From an uncultured Ruminococcus sp. (GTDB taxonomy: Bacteria; Bacillota; Clostridia; Oscillospirales; CAG-272), in the NCBI GenBank assembly GCA_902782445.1, contig CACZNC010000010.1, forward strand, positions 62,001-126,000: a DNA stretch of 64,000 bases. Direction: 5' to 3'. Each line of letters opens with the position of its first letter. Position 1 is the first letter of the stretch. The position numbers and the translations under genes are program-made. Shown piece after piece: positions 17,863 through 27,250 of this stretch. The notes below the pieces were generated by a model, which saw only the letters and a program-made list of their open reading frames with translations, had not been told where the DNA came from and searched no databases.

Positions 17863-19365
17863 ATGAACAGAAATTCTTTCTTCCGTTCCAGAAAATTCAA
17901 ATACGGCTCCGTCGCCACCGCCTTCACCGTCGCGTTCGTGGCGATCGTCGTGATCTTCAACATCATCTTCTCCGCCCTCGCTCAGAAGTACATGTGGTAC
18001 ATCGACATGACGAAGGAGCAGGTCTTCACCCTCTCCGAAGAGGCGAAGGAGATCATGTCCGACATCACCGAGGACGTCTACATCCATTTCGCCTCCGAGC
18101 CGGACGAGCTGATGAACGGCACCAACTCCTCCTACACCCGCTATATCTACACGACGGCCCTCCAGCTTGAGGAGGAATTCCCGAACGTCCACGTGGACGC
18201 CGTCTCGGTTCTGAAGAATCCCTCCTACTTCCGCGAATTCTACCAGACCACCGCCTCCGATATCGACACCACCAACGTGATCGTCGAGAGCGGGGGAGAG
18301 GTCCGCAACTTTGCGGCGACGGCCTTCTTCACCTTCAACGACGTGAACGACCCGTCCACCGTGTGGGCCTATTCCGGCGAAAAGCGGATGATCTCCGGCA
18401 TCATGCAGGTCACCCAGACCGACAAGCCCATCGTCTGCTTCACCACCGAGCACGGGGAGGCCCTGAACACCCAGGACGCCCTCACCCTCTTCGACCTCTT
18501 CGATTCCAACGGCTTCACCGTCATGCCCGTCAACCTGGCCCAGGACACGGTGGACGACGACTGCCGCATCATGGTGGTTTACGATCCCGCCTACGACTTC
18601 ATCGGAGCCGAGGCCGAGGACCAGAGCCGCAACGAGATCGAAAAGATCGACAAATTCCTCGACCGCTACGGCTGTCTGATCGTCTTCGGGGATCCCACCC
18701 ACGTGGACAAGCTCACCAACCTGAACGAATTCCTCGAGGAGTGGGGCATCGCCTTCGTCGGACAGACCACCGTCCGCGACTCCGAGCACGCCATGTCGGT
18801 GGACGGGTACTCCGTGATCGCCGAATACCAGAAGGACACCCTCGGCGCGTCCATCTACTCCGATCTGAACAACCTCGCCACCCCGCCGAAGTCCATCATC
18901 CGCAAGTCCGCCCCCATCGAGATCCTCTGGGAGCAGGGCGGCGGCCTGAACGGTTCCCGCGAGGTCTCCCCGGTGCTGAAATCCTACGACACCGCCGAGC
19001 TCATCAAGGACGGCATGGTGACCGACACCGGCTCCTTCAACCTCGTCACCATCTCCCGGGAGGAGCGGATCGTCTCCAACGAATATTACTACTCCTACGT
19101 TATCGCCGCGGGCAGCCCGACCTTTGCCGGCAAGAGCTACCTCGACTCCAACGCCTACGCCAACGACGACATCCTCGCCGCCTCCATGAAGGCCGTGGGC
19201 CGGGAGCGGGTTCTGGCCGTCCTCGAGCGCAAGCCCTTCGACAAGAGCGACATCACCGTCACGACGGCCGAGGCCAATCACTGGACGGTCCGCATGACGA
19301 CGATCCTTCCCGCGATCTTCGCCGTCGCCGGGCTTGTCGTCATCACCAGGAGAAAGCATTCATGA
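17863..19365 (+). CDS. GldG-like ABC exporter auxiliary protein
   Basis: A 500-residue protein with an N-terminal membrane segment (about 18-40), a long extracytoplasmic domain and a C-terminal segment (about 475-492) followed by RRKHS. The block WYIDMTKEQVFTLSEEAKE and a central VVYDPAYDF...NEIEKIDKFLDRYGCLIVFGDP region fit the GldG/ABC-transporter auxiliary family. AGGAGGATCG precedes the ATG. Together with the upstream ATPase and permease it forms a GldAFG-like exporter; the role of the extracellular domain is unknown. Confidence 0.85.
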   Translation: MNRNSFFRSRKFKYGSVATAFTVAFVAIVVIFNIIFSALAQKYMWYIDMTKEQVFTLSEEAKEIMSDITEDVYIHFASEPDELMNGTNSSYTRYIYTTALQLEEEFPNVHVDAVSVLKNPSYFREFYQTTASDIDTTNVIVESGGEVRNFAATAFFTFNDVNDPSTVWAYSGEKRMISGIMQVTQTDKPIVCFTTEHGEALNTQDALTLFDLFDSNGFTVMPVNLAQDTVDDDCRIMVVYDPAYDFIGAEAEDQSRNEIEKIDKFLDRYGCLIVFGDPTHVDKLTNLNEFLEEWGIAFVGQTTVRDSEHAMSVDGYSVIAEYQKDTLGASIYSDLNNLATPPKSIIRKSAPIEILWEQGGGLNGSREVSPVLKSYDTAELIKDGMVTDTGSFNLVTISREERIVSNEYYYSYVIAAGSPTFAGKSYLDSNAYANDDILAASMKAVGRERVLAVLERKPFDKSDITVTTAEANHWTVRMTTILPAIFAVAGLVVITRRKHS

Positions 19366-19371
19366 TTTAAG

Positions 19372-19600
19372 GAGTTACGCGGCTTCTTTGAAAATGAAGC
19401 CCTGCTGAACAAGTTCAGCGGCAAGAAACTTCAATTGGAGGTAGGACAAGGCTGCGTCAATTTCGTTTGGTCCCTGTCTTACACACCAATATAGTCATCC
19501 AACCTTATCAGAGTTATCGCTCGTGAGCTCACAATCAAAGATTGTTCGCCTTCTACGGGACGCGCTCGAAACCCATATAGACAGCCTTTATAGAAGGATA
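19372..19600 (+). repeat. family-2 intergenic repeat inside the exporter operon
   Basis: GGCTTC...GAAGCC hairpin, GCTGAAC-AA-GTTCAGC, then the conserved tatagtcatccaaccttatcag segment, ACAATC-aaa-GATTGT and a closing aaacccatatag. It separates the GldG-like and DUF4340 genes. Confidence 0.75.
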
Positions 19601-19605
19601 AACGT

Positions 19606-21204
19606 ATGAAAATAGCGAACCGCAAAAAGCTGATCATCGTCCTCGCGGTCCTCTTCGTCCTCCTCACCGTCGCGTGGTTCGCGGTCATCAAGCCCATGAC
19701 GCGGATCGAAGACAACAAGGACGTGACCCTCGATCTGCTCGACGGCGAGGTCCAGATCACCTCCCGCCTCACCAATTTCTATATCTTCCAGCCCGTCGAA
19801 CGGTCCTCGATCCAGTCCATCGAAGTGGAGAACGAATTCGGCGGCTACCGGGTCTACCGCGACGCGACGGACACCTTCCAGCTCGACGGCTTCAAGGGAC
19901 TGTCCTTCGACCCGGAGGTCTTCTCCTCCCTCGTCGTCACCTCCGGCACCCCCACAGCCATGATGCGCGTGGCGACGGATCTGGACGAAAAGGGGCTCGC
20001 GGAATACGGCCTTGACCATCCTCAGGCGTCCTGGACCCTCACCTCCACCGCGGGGGACACCTACAAGATGTACGTGGGTGACGAACTGCTCACCGAGGGC
20101 GGATATTACGTCTCCTACGACGCGCGTCCCGGCGTGGTCTACATCGTCTCCTCCACTCTGGCGGACACGATTCTCCAGCCCCCCTTCAAGCTCCTCTCGC
20201 CCCTTCTCACCGCGGGACTGTCCACCAATACCATGTATTTCGTGGACGAATTCACCGTCTGGCACGGGAACGACCTCTTCGTCAACATCCATCGCCTGCC
20301 CGACGAGCAGAAGAAGAATCCCGACGCCATCGTCGAAGTGGAGCTCCTCTATCCCCGCCCGGGCGACCGCTCCAACGGCGAGGTCTACGAGGTGAACGAC
20401 GACCAGTATTTCACCATCCTCTACAATTTCATGGCCCTCGAAGGGGAGGAGGTCGTGGCCTTCATGCCGACGGACGAGGAGCTCGCCTCCTTCGGGCTGG
20501 ACATGACGGAGGACAATCTCCCGCCCTACACCATCCGGTATAATTTCGAAAACGAAGGCCAGCAGTACGAATTCACGATCTTCGTCTCCCTGCGCCAGCC
20601 CGACGGGTATTACTACGCGATCTCGAACCTCTACGGGTTCACCACGGTCGTGAAGGTCGGCCCGGACAAGCTCGGATGGCTGGAGGACGACGCGTTCCGC
20701 TGGATCTTCCCGACGCCCTTCTTCGAGAATATCGTGAACGTGCGCCGCATCACCCTCAAGGGCGAGGACGTGGACGTGGACTACCGTCTGACCCACGGGA
20801 CCGTGAACGAGACGACCCCGACCCTCGAGGTGGACGAGGTCAAGTCCGGCGTGCACATCCCGAACGAGGAAGTGAACAATTTCCGGCAGTACTACAAGAC
20901 CATGCTCAACATCACGAATCAGGAGTACGCCGCCCTCAGCGACGAGGACAGAGCGGCCCTGATCGCGGACGAGAACCGGGTCCGGCTGACCATGACCTAC
21001 GAGGACATGAACGGGATCCAGACGGAATTCAAGTTCTACCAGTACTACGCGGCCTCCGAACAGCACCTCTCCGGCGGCAAGATCTTCGTCGTCGTCAACG
21101 GCGTCGGCGAGTTCTACACCACCAACGACCTGGTCGACAAAGTCGTCAACGACACGGCGAGAGTGCTGGACGGGCTGGACGTGGACGCTTACGGGCAGAA
21201 CTGA
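19606..21204 (+). CDS. DUF4340-domain membrane-anchored protein
   Basis: A 532-residue protein with one N-terminal membrane segment (about residues 9-27) and a long outward-facing beta-rich region. The stretch GLAEYGLDHPQASWTL and VYIVSSTLADTIL match the DUF4340 family, which often follows GldG-type genes. AAGGAT precedes ATG 19606. It probably acts with the upstream exporter at the outer membrane face. No enzymatic motif is visible. A 240-nt repeat separates it from its operon partner. Confidence 0.8.
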   Translation: MKIANRKKLIIVLAVLFVLLTVAWFAVIKPMTRIEDNKDVTLDLLDGEVQITSRLTNFYIFQPVERSSIQSIEVENEFGGYRVYRDATDTFQLDGFKGLSFDPEVFSSLVVTSGTPTAMMRVATDLDEKGLAEYGLDHPQASWTLTSTAGDTYKMYVGDELLTEGGYYVSYDARPGVVYIVSSTLADTILQPPFKLLSPLLTAGLSTNTMYFVDEFTVWHGNDLFVNIHRLPDEQKKNPDAIVEVELLYPRPGDRSNGEVYEVNDDQYFTILYNFMALEGEEVVAFMPTDEELASFGLDMTEDNLPPYTIRYNFENEGQQYEFTIFVSLRQPDGYYYAISNLYGFTTVVKVGPDKLGWLEDDAFRWIFPTPFFENIVNVRRITLKGEDVDVDYRLTHGTVNETTPTLEVDEVKSGVHIPNEEVNNFRQYYKTMLNITNQEYAALSDEDRAALIADENRVRLTMTYEDMNGIQTEFKFYQYYAASEQHLSGGKIFVVVNGVGEFYTTNDLVDKVVNDTARVLDGLDVDAYGQN

Positions 21205-21560
21205 AAACCGGGCCTTTCTTCGGAATCGGTCTGCGGCGGGATGAAGCGTTGTGCGGGATTTGCGGTTGTATTTTATGGGTAAGGAGTCGGCGTCGGACGC
21301 GCGGTTCCGTATCGAAAACCGGTTCCGCATCTTCGCGCACCCCTGCAGATCGCGGATTTGAAGAGCTGAACAGGACGCCAACCCCGCGCGGTCTCTGTTC
21401 GTGCAGTCTGTATCATGCTCGGAGCAAGCTCCTCGGCCTCCGGCAGCATTTCAGGCGCGCATTGCACGGGACGCGCGGATGGGAAGCTGAAACTGTTCTT
21501 TCATCTTCGCGCACAAACGCAGATACAAATCCGCATACAAACCGAACCATACGAACAAAA
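21205..21560 (-). repeat. structured arm repeat, reverse copy R4
   Basis: Has the ggagtcggcgtcgg end variant and hairpin GGAGC-AA-GCTCC at 21421-21432, then a second half (gcgcgcattgcacgggacgcgcgg, ttcgcgcaca). It abuts the csaB terminator and parS. Confidence 0.7.
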
Positions 21561-21601
21561 ACCGTCAGGGTTGAACTTGAAGTTCTTCTCTGACGGTTTT
21601 G
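21560..21601. terminator. bidirectional rho-independent terminator
   Basis: ACCGTCAG (21561-21568) pairs with CTGACGGT (21590-21597), with A-tract and T-tract on either side, so it can end the DUF4340 operon (+) and csaB (-). The loop contains a GAACTTGAAGTTC inverted repeat. A parS site overlaps its end. Confidence 0.75.
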
Positions 21602-21615
21602 TTTCACGTGAAACA
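21600..21615. other. parS site, perfect consensus
   Basis: Exact TGTTTCACGTGAAACA, starting at the terminator T-tract. Confidence 0.8.
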
Positions 21616-21627
21616 GCGGGACGGATC

Positions 21628-23991
21628 CTATTTCCCCAGCAGTCTTTTTATGTTCTCCATATCCTCCCGGGCGCGGGTGCGCATGGCGGCGGTGGCGGAG
21701 GCGAGGGAGGACACGATCTCGGGACGGCGGGCTTCCACCTCCCGGGCGCAGTCGGTCAGGGCGGAGGAGAGAGAAGGAGATCCCCCGTTCCCGCCGTTTC
21801 CGGAGAAGAAATCCGAGACCTTCACGCTGTACGGCTGGCCCAGTTCCTTCATCATCCCGTCCACCTTCGGATCGTAGGACAGCGCTATGACCGGAGCTCC
21901 CGCGGAGGAGGCGAGGATCACCGCGTGCAGGCGCATCCCGACGACGAACCGCGCCCCGCCGAGGACCCCGATCAGCTCCTGGGCCGACGCCGGACGGTAG
22001 AGCACCGCGGGCACGCCTTTTTCTTTCAGTTCCGACTCCGCGAGGGAGCAGATACGCCCGTCCTGGCTGTTCTGCATCGGGACGAGGACCGGGACGAGAC
22101 GGGAGGTCTTCCAGATCTCCGCGACTGCCGCGCAGACTTCCGAGACCAGGGTCCGGTCGTCCGGGGTGAGATCGGATTTTTTCTTTCCCTTCGAGAGCCG
22201 GGACAGGGGGCGGAGGGAGACGGCGATATAGTTCCCGGGCTCTTGCGGGCTTCCGGGGGAGACGCCGAGGACTTCCGACACCAGCCGGATCCGCTCCGGG
22301 GAGGCCGGGGGGATGAGGAACGCCGGATCGGCCGTCACCCGGATCTTCTCCCGGGGCACGCCGAGGGATATGAGCTCCTCAAGCGAATCCCGGTCCCGCA
22401 CGCTCACGGCGGAGGCGGCGGATACGGCTTTTCCCGCGATCGAACGGTTGGCCTCGCTCCGGATGGGTCCGATCCCGTTGGCGTAGACCGCGGCGGGGGT
22501 CCCGTGCCGCTCGGCGTAAGAGAGAAGCCCCGCGTAATACCGCAGGCTCCGGGCGGACGTTGCGTCCTGCAAAAGACTCCCGCCCCCGGAGATCAGGACC
22601 CCCGACCGCCGGATCTGCTTCCCGACGGCGAAAAGATCCATCCGGGACACGCAGGAGAGCCCGGTGCGGAGCGCGTCCTTCTTCGGATCCCGGGTGAGGG
22701 CGGCGATCCGGACCCCGGGGATCACCTCCGCCGCGGTCTGGGCGATCACGTCGAGGAGGCTTTCGTCCCCCAGATTGCCGAATCCGTAGTACCCGCTGAC
22801 CAAGAGATCCGCCGGGACCCGGTCGAGCCGGAAGGGGACGGGGGAGGCGAGGGTCCGGGCGTACATCCGGCGGTAGTCGTCGGCCATCCGCCGGGCGGTG
22901 TAGTGTTCCAGCACGAAGGCCCGGTTTTCCTCCCCCATCTTCCGCCGCTCTTCGGGGGAGAGGGAGAGCAGGGAGGAGACGGATTCGAACAGCGCGTCCC
23001 CGTCGGCGAGGGGAAATCCCCGGCAGCAGAAATTCGTGTCCACCGCCGCCTGCTTCACCCGCTCGTCGTCCCGGAAGACCCCGAGAGCCCCCTGACCGCC
23101 CGCGAGGATCACCGCTTTCCCGGCAGCCATCGCCTCCAGCGCGGACCGGGATACCCCCACGAAGACGTCGGAGGCCGCGCAGTATTCGTTCGTGTTGGAG
23201 ACCCCGCCCGTCACCCGCACGTAGTCCCGCCCGAGCTTCGGCCTGAGCGCGCGGTTGACCTCCCCGGCGAGGGACCGGATCTTTTCAAGCTCCCCGCCGC
23301 CCCCGACGATCAAGAGATCCGTGTCCGGGAAGGCGTCCGCCAGCCTCGGCGCGATTTCGACCAGCCGGAACGCCGGATCCGCCCGGTCCGCGTCCAGACG
23401 GCTGAGGGAGACGATCCGCCGCCGGTCGGGGTCCAGTCCCAGGGAGGAGAGGACGGGCGCGGGGGAGATCTCCGGGGAGAACTTCGCCGTGTCGATCCCG
23501 TTGATCGTCGTGTGGATCCGCTCCCGGGGATAGCCGTATTCCGAGACCAGATAGTCCGCGATGTCGTCGGAGACCGCCATCGACCGCTCGCCCCACCGGG
23601 AGATGCGCCGCCAGAGTGGATTCGTGTCGAAATTCAGGTGGGCCGTCGTCACGAAGCGGAATTTCCGCCCGCCCTCCAGAACGATCCGGTCGTGGAGCAG
23701 GCCCGTGATGAAGGCCGGGATCCGGGCGTGGGCGTGCACGATGTCAAAATCCCCCTCCGAGATCAGCTTTTTCAGGCCCCGGTAGGAACGGAGGACCGCC
23801 CCCGGCTTTTTGGTGTGGAGGGGCAGGGTGACGCAGCGGACCCCGGCGGCCTCGGCTTCCCCGGCATAGACTCCGCCGAAGGACGCGAGGGTCACGGAGT
23901 CCCCCCCGGCCACCAGCTCGCGGCAGAGCTCGAGGATGTGGGTCTCCGCCCCGCCGATGTTCATGGACATGGTTACCATGAGGATCTTCAT
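21628..23991 (-). CDS. csaB: GT4 glycosyltransferase fused to CsaB-type polysaccharide pyruvyl transferase
   Basis: A 787-residue two-domain protein. Residues 1-370 form a GT-B glycosyltransferase of family 4 type: glycine-rich MSMNIGGAETHIL start and a donor-site VSRSALEAMAAGKAVI. Residues about 395-787 form a polysaccharide pyruvyl transferase (SGYYGFGNLGDESLLD, VFVGV/GMRLHAVILASSAG, SYDPKVDGMMKELG) as in CsaB. CsaB adds pyruvate ketals to secondary wall polymer, the ligand of SLH modules. AAGGAC precedes the ATG. It is the last gene of a ygiQ-LRR-csaB operon and ends at a terminator. Four SLH proteins in the same window support this role. Confidence 0.87.
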   Translation of the reverse strand: MKILMVTMSMNIGGAETHILELCRELVAGGDSVTLASFGGVYAGEAEAAGVRCVTLPLHTKKPGAVLRSYRGLKKLISEGDFDIVHAHARIPAFITGLLHDRIVLEGGRKFRFVTTAHLNFDTNPLWRRISRWGERSMAVSDDIADYLVSEYGYPRERIHTTINGIDTAKFSPEISPAPVLSSLGLDPDRRRIVSLSRLDADRADPAFRLVEIAPRLADAFPDTDLLIVGGGGELEKIRSLAGEVNRALRPKLGRDYVRVTGGVSNTNEYCAASDVFVGVSRSALEAMAAGKAVILAGGQGALGVFRDDERVKQAAVDTNFCCRGFPLADGDALFESVSSLLSLSPEERRKMGEENRAFVLEHYTARRMADDYRRMYARTLASPVPFRLDRVPADLLVSGYYGFGNLGDESLLDVIAQTAAEVIPGVRIAALTRDPKKDALRTGLSCVSRMDLFAVGKQIRRSGVLISGGGSLLQDATSARSLRYYAGLLSYAERHGTPAAVYANGIGPIRSEANRSIAGKAVSAASAVSVRDRDSLEELISLGVPREKIRVTADPAFLIPPASPERIRLVSEVLGVSPGSPQEPGNYIAVSLRPLSRLSKGKKKSDLTPDDRTLVSEVCAAVAEIWKTSRLVPVLVPMQNSQDGRICSLAESELKEKGVPAVLYRPASAQELIGVLGGARFVVGMRLHAVILASSAGAPVIALSYDPKVDGMMKELGQPYSVKVSDFFSGNGGNGGSPSLSSALTDCAREVEARRPEIVSSLASATAAMRTRAREDMENIKRLLGK

Positions 23992-24035
23992 TTTTGTCCG
24001 TCCTTCATTCTGAAAGATGTTGGGAATGCGGCGCG

Positions 24036-24950
24036 TCAGCGGTTGATTTCGCTGAAAGCGTAGATTTCTCCCCGTTCTGCGAAATCGAGAAGCTGTCCGG
24101 CGGGGATCGGGGTGTTGAGGAGCGGGAGCAGATCTTCGCCGAGGGGTCCGTCTGGCTTTTCGTAGAATTCCCGCGGCTGATCCGACGAAATGCCCAGCAT
24201 CAGGATCTTGGTGTCCGGCATGGAGGCGAGAAAGGAGAGGTCATCCGCGGAGGAATCCGAGATCTGAAGGGTTTCGACGGCTGCTCCGGCCAGGGACGCC
24301 GCTTCCTTCGAGGTGACGCCCGCCATCAGGCGCAGGATACCGACGGACTTTCCGGCCAGGGGGGAGAGGTCCCATTCTCCGTCCTCCGGGGAGCGGAAGA
24401 GAGCCAGAAGGCCGAGGGGGGGATCCGTCCTCAGCGGGGAGAGATCCGTCGGATGCAGGATCGAAAGTTCCGTGAGAGAAGGGCATTCTGCAAAGCCGGA
24501 GAGGTCTCCGCCGAAAAAGACCAGCGTGTGCAGCGAATCCGGGATCCGCGCGGCTTTCACCTCTCCGTACAGGACCAGCCGGGTCAGACCCTCCGCCGCG
24601 GAGGCGTCGAGCAGATCGAGGCAGAAAGGATCTTGCCCCGAGGCGGGTTCGACGGCCGCGGAAACCGTTCCGGACGGCAGGATCAGGGTTCTCAGCGACT
24701 CCGGCGCGTCAACGTGCAGTCCGCTGGGTTCCGGGCGTTCTCCGAGAGCGGTCAGGTCTGCCGCGGCAGTTCCGTCCGGGATCCGCGCGGTCAGCACGCC
24801 GTCCGATTCGGAGAGATCTCCCTCCTCCGGTATCCAAACTGTTTCCTCCTCCGCTATCGCATTCGATTCAGCCGGGGTCTTCCCACCGCAGGAAACGCAG
24901 AGGATCATCGCGCATAAGAGCAGAGCGGTCAGAATGTTCCGTCCTGACAT
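24036..24950 (-). CDS. leucine-rich repeat lipoprotein, unknown function
   Basis: A 304-residue exported protein: short hydrophobic signal (residues 5-20) ending CVSCGGK, a plausible but imperfect lipobox, then an acidic linker. Residues about 65-290 consist of irregular leucine-rich units (LTRLVLYG, LHTLVFFGG, LTELSILHP, VGILRLMAG, VETLQISDSS, TKILMLGIS) spaced 20-25 residues, consistent with a small LRR solenoid at the cell surface. The ATG at 24950 has AGAGGTG upstream and lies 19 nt past the ygiQ stop, so the two are co-transcribed. No partner or ligand can be inferred. Confidence 0.65.
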   Translation of the reverse strand: MSGRNILTALLLCAMILCVSCGGKTPAESNAIAEEETVWIPEEGDLSESDGVLTARIPDGTAAADLTALGERPEPSGLHVDAPESLRTLILPSGTVSAAVEPASGQDPFCLDLLDASAAEGLTRLVLYGEVKAARIPDSLHTLVFFGGDLSGFAECPSLTELSILHPTDLSPLRTDPPLGLLALFRSPEDGEWDLSPLAGKSVGILRLMAGVTSKEAASLAGAAVETLQISDSSADDLSFLASMPDTKILMLGISSDQPREFYEKPDGPLGEDLLPLLNTPIPAGQLLDFAERGEIYAFSEINR

Positions 24951-24969
24951 GGGACACACCTCTTTCTTC

Positions 24970-27090
24970 TCATTTTCCCCGTTTGTCCTTCGTCTTCTTC
25001 GCGGTTTTTCCCCCGCTCGGACGGGATGCGGGCTTCCGGGGATTTTCCCGGCTTTTCTGCGGCGCGGATCTCGGACGGCCGGGACCGTTTCTGCCGGAGT
25101 TTCCCCCGGAGGATCTTTCCGCCCCCGTTTTCCCGGCTCCCGCGGATTTCCCGCTCCGGGGGGATTTTTCGTTCCGGGAGGGTTTGGAGGCCCTTCCTTC
25201 ATTATTCCCGTCCTTCCGGTCCGGCTTCCTTTCCTTTCGGTCCTCCCCTTCTTCCTTCGCCGGGGGACGGTGGATCCCGGGGGAGGCGGAGAGCAGTTCT
25301 TCCAGATCCTTCACGCCGGCGGGGGTGCAGTAGGCCATCGCCTCCCGGATCAGACGGCGGTTTTCCGGGCGTCTCCACTGGAGCAGGGCTCTCTGCAGCT
25401 GCTTTTCCCGGTAGTCCGTCGCCGCGTAGACCTCCCGCCCGGTGAAGGGATCGAGGCCCGTGTAATACATGACGGTGGACGCGGTGCCGGGTGTGGGATA
25501 GAAGTCCTGCACCTGCTCCGGGTCCAGTCCCGTCCGTTTCAGATAGACCGCCAGCCGGGCAGCGTCGTCCATCGTACACCCGGGATGGGAGGACATGAGA
25601 TAGGGCACGAGATACTGCTCCTTCCCGCATTCCGCAGACAGGGCGAAGAATTTCTCCCGGAACCGGTCGTAGACTTCCACGGGCGGCTTGCCCATCATGC
25701 GGAGGGCGTTCGGGGCGCAGTGCTCCGGGGCGACTTTCAGCTGTCCGCTCACGTGGTCCCGCACCAGCTTCCGGAAGAAATCGTCCGAGGGATCGGCCTC
25801 CATGTAGTCGAACCGGATCCCCGAGCGGATGAAGACCTTTTTGACCCCGGGGACCGCCTCGATCTTTTCCAAGAGGTCGACGTACTCGCTGTGGTCCGCG
25901 ATGAGATTCGGGCAGGGCTTCGGGAACAGGCACCGCCGGTCCGGGCAGACGCCGCGCTCGATCTGCTTTTTGCAGGCCGGGTTCCGGAAATTGGCGGTGG
26001 GACCTCCCACGTCGTGGATGTAGCCCTTGAAATCCGGCAGGGAAGCGAGCAGTTCCGCCTCCTTCACGCAGGATTCGACGCTGCGGGAGCGGACCGCCCG
26101 GCCCTGATGAAAGGCGATGGCGCAGAAATTGCATCCGCCGAAGCATCCCCGGTTGTGGGTGATGGAGAACCGGACCTCCCTGATCGCCGGGACGCCCCCC
26201 ATCGGCTCGTACATCGGGTGGTAGGTCCGGCAGTAGGGCAGATCGAACACCCGGTCGAGCTCTTCGCGTTCGAGAGGCGGCTGGGGCGGGTTCACCACCA
26301 GCATCTTGTCGTCGTAGTATTCGACGACGGCCTTTCCGTTCACGGGATCGTTGTTCCGGTACTGGATCCGGAAGGCCCGGGCGTAGGCGGATTTGTCGGT
26401 TTTCAGTTCCTCGTAGGTGTAGCCGTTCGGCTGGCCGTCCTCGTCGAACCCCTCGGCGCAGGGGAAGAAGATGCTCTCCCCCTTTTTGCAGAGGTACGCC
26501 GTCCCCCGCACGTCCCGGATCTTCTTCACGGGGACTCCCCGGTCCAAGAGTTCCGCAAGCCGCACGACGGACCGCTCCCCCATGCCGTACATCAGAATGT
26601 CCGCGCGGCTGTCCACCAGCACGGAGCGGCGCACGTTGTCCCCCCAGTAGTCGTAGTGGGCGCATCGGCGGAGGGAGGCCTCCAGTCCCCCGACGAGGAT
26701 CGGGACATCGCCGTAAGCCTCGCGGATCCGGTTGCAGTAGACGATCACGGCCCGGTCGGGGCGCAGTCCGGCGCGGAATCCGGGGGAATAGTAGTCCTCG
26801 GAGCGGCGTTTCTTCGCGGCGGTGTAGTGGGCCACCATGGAATCGAGGTTCCCGGCGGAGACGAGAAATCCGAGGCGGGGTCGTCCGAACCGGCGGAAAT
26901 CGTCCGTACCGCGCCAGTCGGGCTGGCAGAGCATGGCGACCGAAAATCCGCGGGATTCCAGCACCCGCGAGATCACGGCGGCCCCGAAGGACGGGTGGTC
27001 CACGTAGGCGTCCCCGTTGACGTAGACGAAATCGGGGGTCCCGCCGCACTCCTCGGGGGTGACGGGGAGGAATTTCGTGTTGAGTTCCAT
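24970..27090 (-). CDS. ygiQ: YgiQ family radical SAM protein (UPF0313)
   Basis: A 706-residue protein of the YgiQ group. It starts with the family hallmark FLPVTPEE...VYVNGDAYVDHPSFG, and the radical SAM cluster motif CFGGCNFC (CxxxCxxC) lies near residues 313-323. VYYCNRIREAY-like and VAPEHCAPNALRMMGKP blocks are also conserved. The last ~85 residues are a Lys/Arg/Ser/Pro-rich tail. ATG 27090 is chosen since it directly precedes the conserved start; earlier in-frame codons overlap the promoter. Reaction unknown. First gene of an operon with the LRR lipoprotein and csaB. Confidence 0.9.
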   Translation of the reverse strand: MELNTKFLPVTPEECGGTPDFVYVNGDAYVDHPSFGAAVISRVLESRGFSVAMLCQPDWRGTDDFRRFGRPRLGFLVSAGNLDSMVAHYTAAKKRRSEDYYSPGFRAGLRPDRAVIVYCNRIREAYGDVPILVGGLEASLRRCAHYDYWGDNVRRSVLVDSRADILMYGMGERSVVRLAELLDRGVPVKKIRDVRGTAYLCKKGESIFFPCAEGFDEDGQPNGYTYEELKTDKSAYARAFRIQYRNNDPVNGKAVVEYYDDKMLVVNPPQPPLEREELDRVFDLPYCRTYHPMYEPMGGVPAIREVRFSITHNRGCFGGCNFCAIAFHQGRAVRSRSVESCVKEAELLASLPDFKGYIHDVGGPTANFRNPACKKQIERGVCPDRRCLFPKPCPNLIADHSEYVDLLEKIEAVPGVKKVFIRSGIRFDYMEADPSDDFFRKLVRDHVSGQLKVAPEHCAPNALRMMGKPPVEVYDRFREKFFALSAECGKEQYLVPYLMSSHPGCTMDDAARLAVYLKRTGLDPEQVQDFYPTPGTASTVMYYTGLDPFTGREVYAATDYREKQLQRALLQWRRPENRRLIREAMAYCTPAGVKDLEELLSASPGIHRPPAKEEGEDRKERKPDRKDGNNEGRASKPSRNEKSPRSGKSAGAGKTGAERSSGGNSGRNGPGRPRSAPQKSRENPRKPASRPSGGKTAKKTKDKRGK

Positions 27091-27126
27091 GAGCGTGATC
27101 CGTTTCTCCGCAGTCGTTTTCTTCAT

Positions 27127-27155
27127 CATATCACATTCGCCCGGTCTTGTCAATT
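27127..27155 (-). promoter_or_regulatory. sigma-A promoter of the ygiQ-LRR-csaB operon
   Basis: On the minus strand TTGACA and TATGAT are separated by 17 nt, just upstream of ygiQ. Confidence 0.7.
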
Positions 27156-27193
27156 GATTCGGGACGAAGTCCAGGCGAAGTCCGGGGGACGGG

Positions 27194-27222
27194 TTGACAA
27201 AGCGGCGGGATTCCTATATAAT
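27194..27222 (+). promoter_or_regulatory. consensus sigma-A promoter for the TerB-like gene
   Basis: TTGACA (27194-27199), 17-nt spacer, TATAAT (27217-27222). It excludes the TTG at 27194 and the ATG at 27221 as start codons. Confidence 0.8.
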
Positions 27223-27250
27223 GGAAGAAAAAAACGCGGAGGACAGGAAA

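Noticed and set aside
16078-19359. A long open frame of about 1,090 codons on the minus strand opposite the exporter genes
   Set aside because: It is a shadow of GC-rich coding sequence; the plus strand encodes clear GldA/F/G homologues and the minus frame has no ribosome site or recognisable domain.
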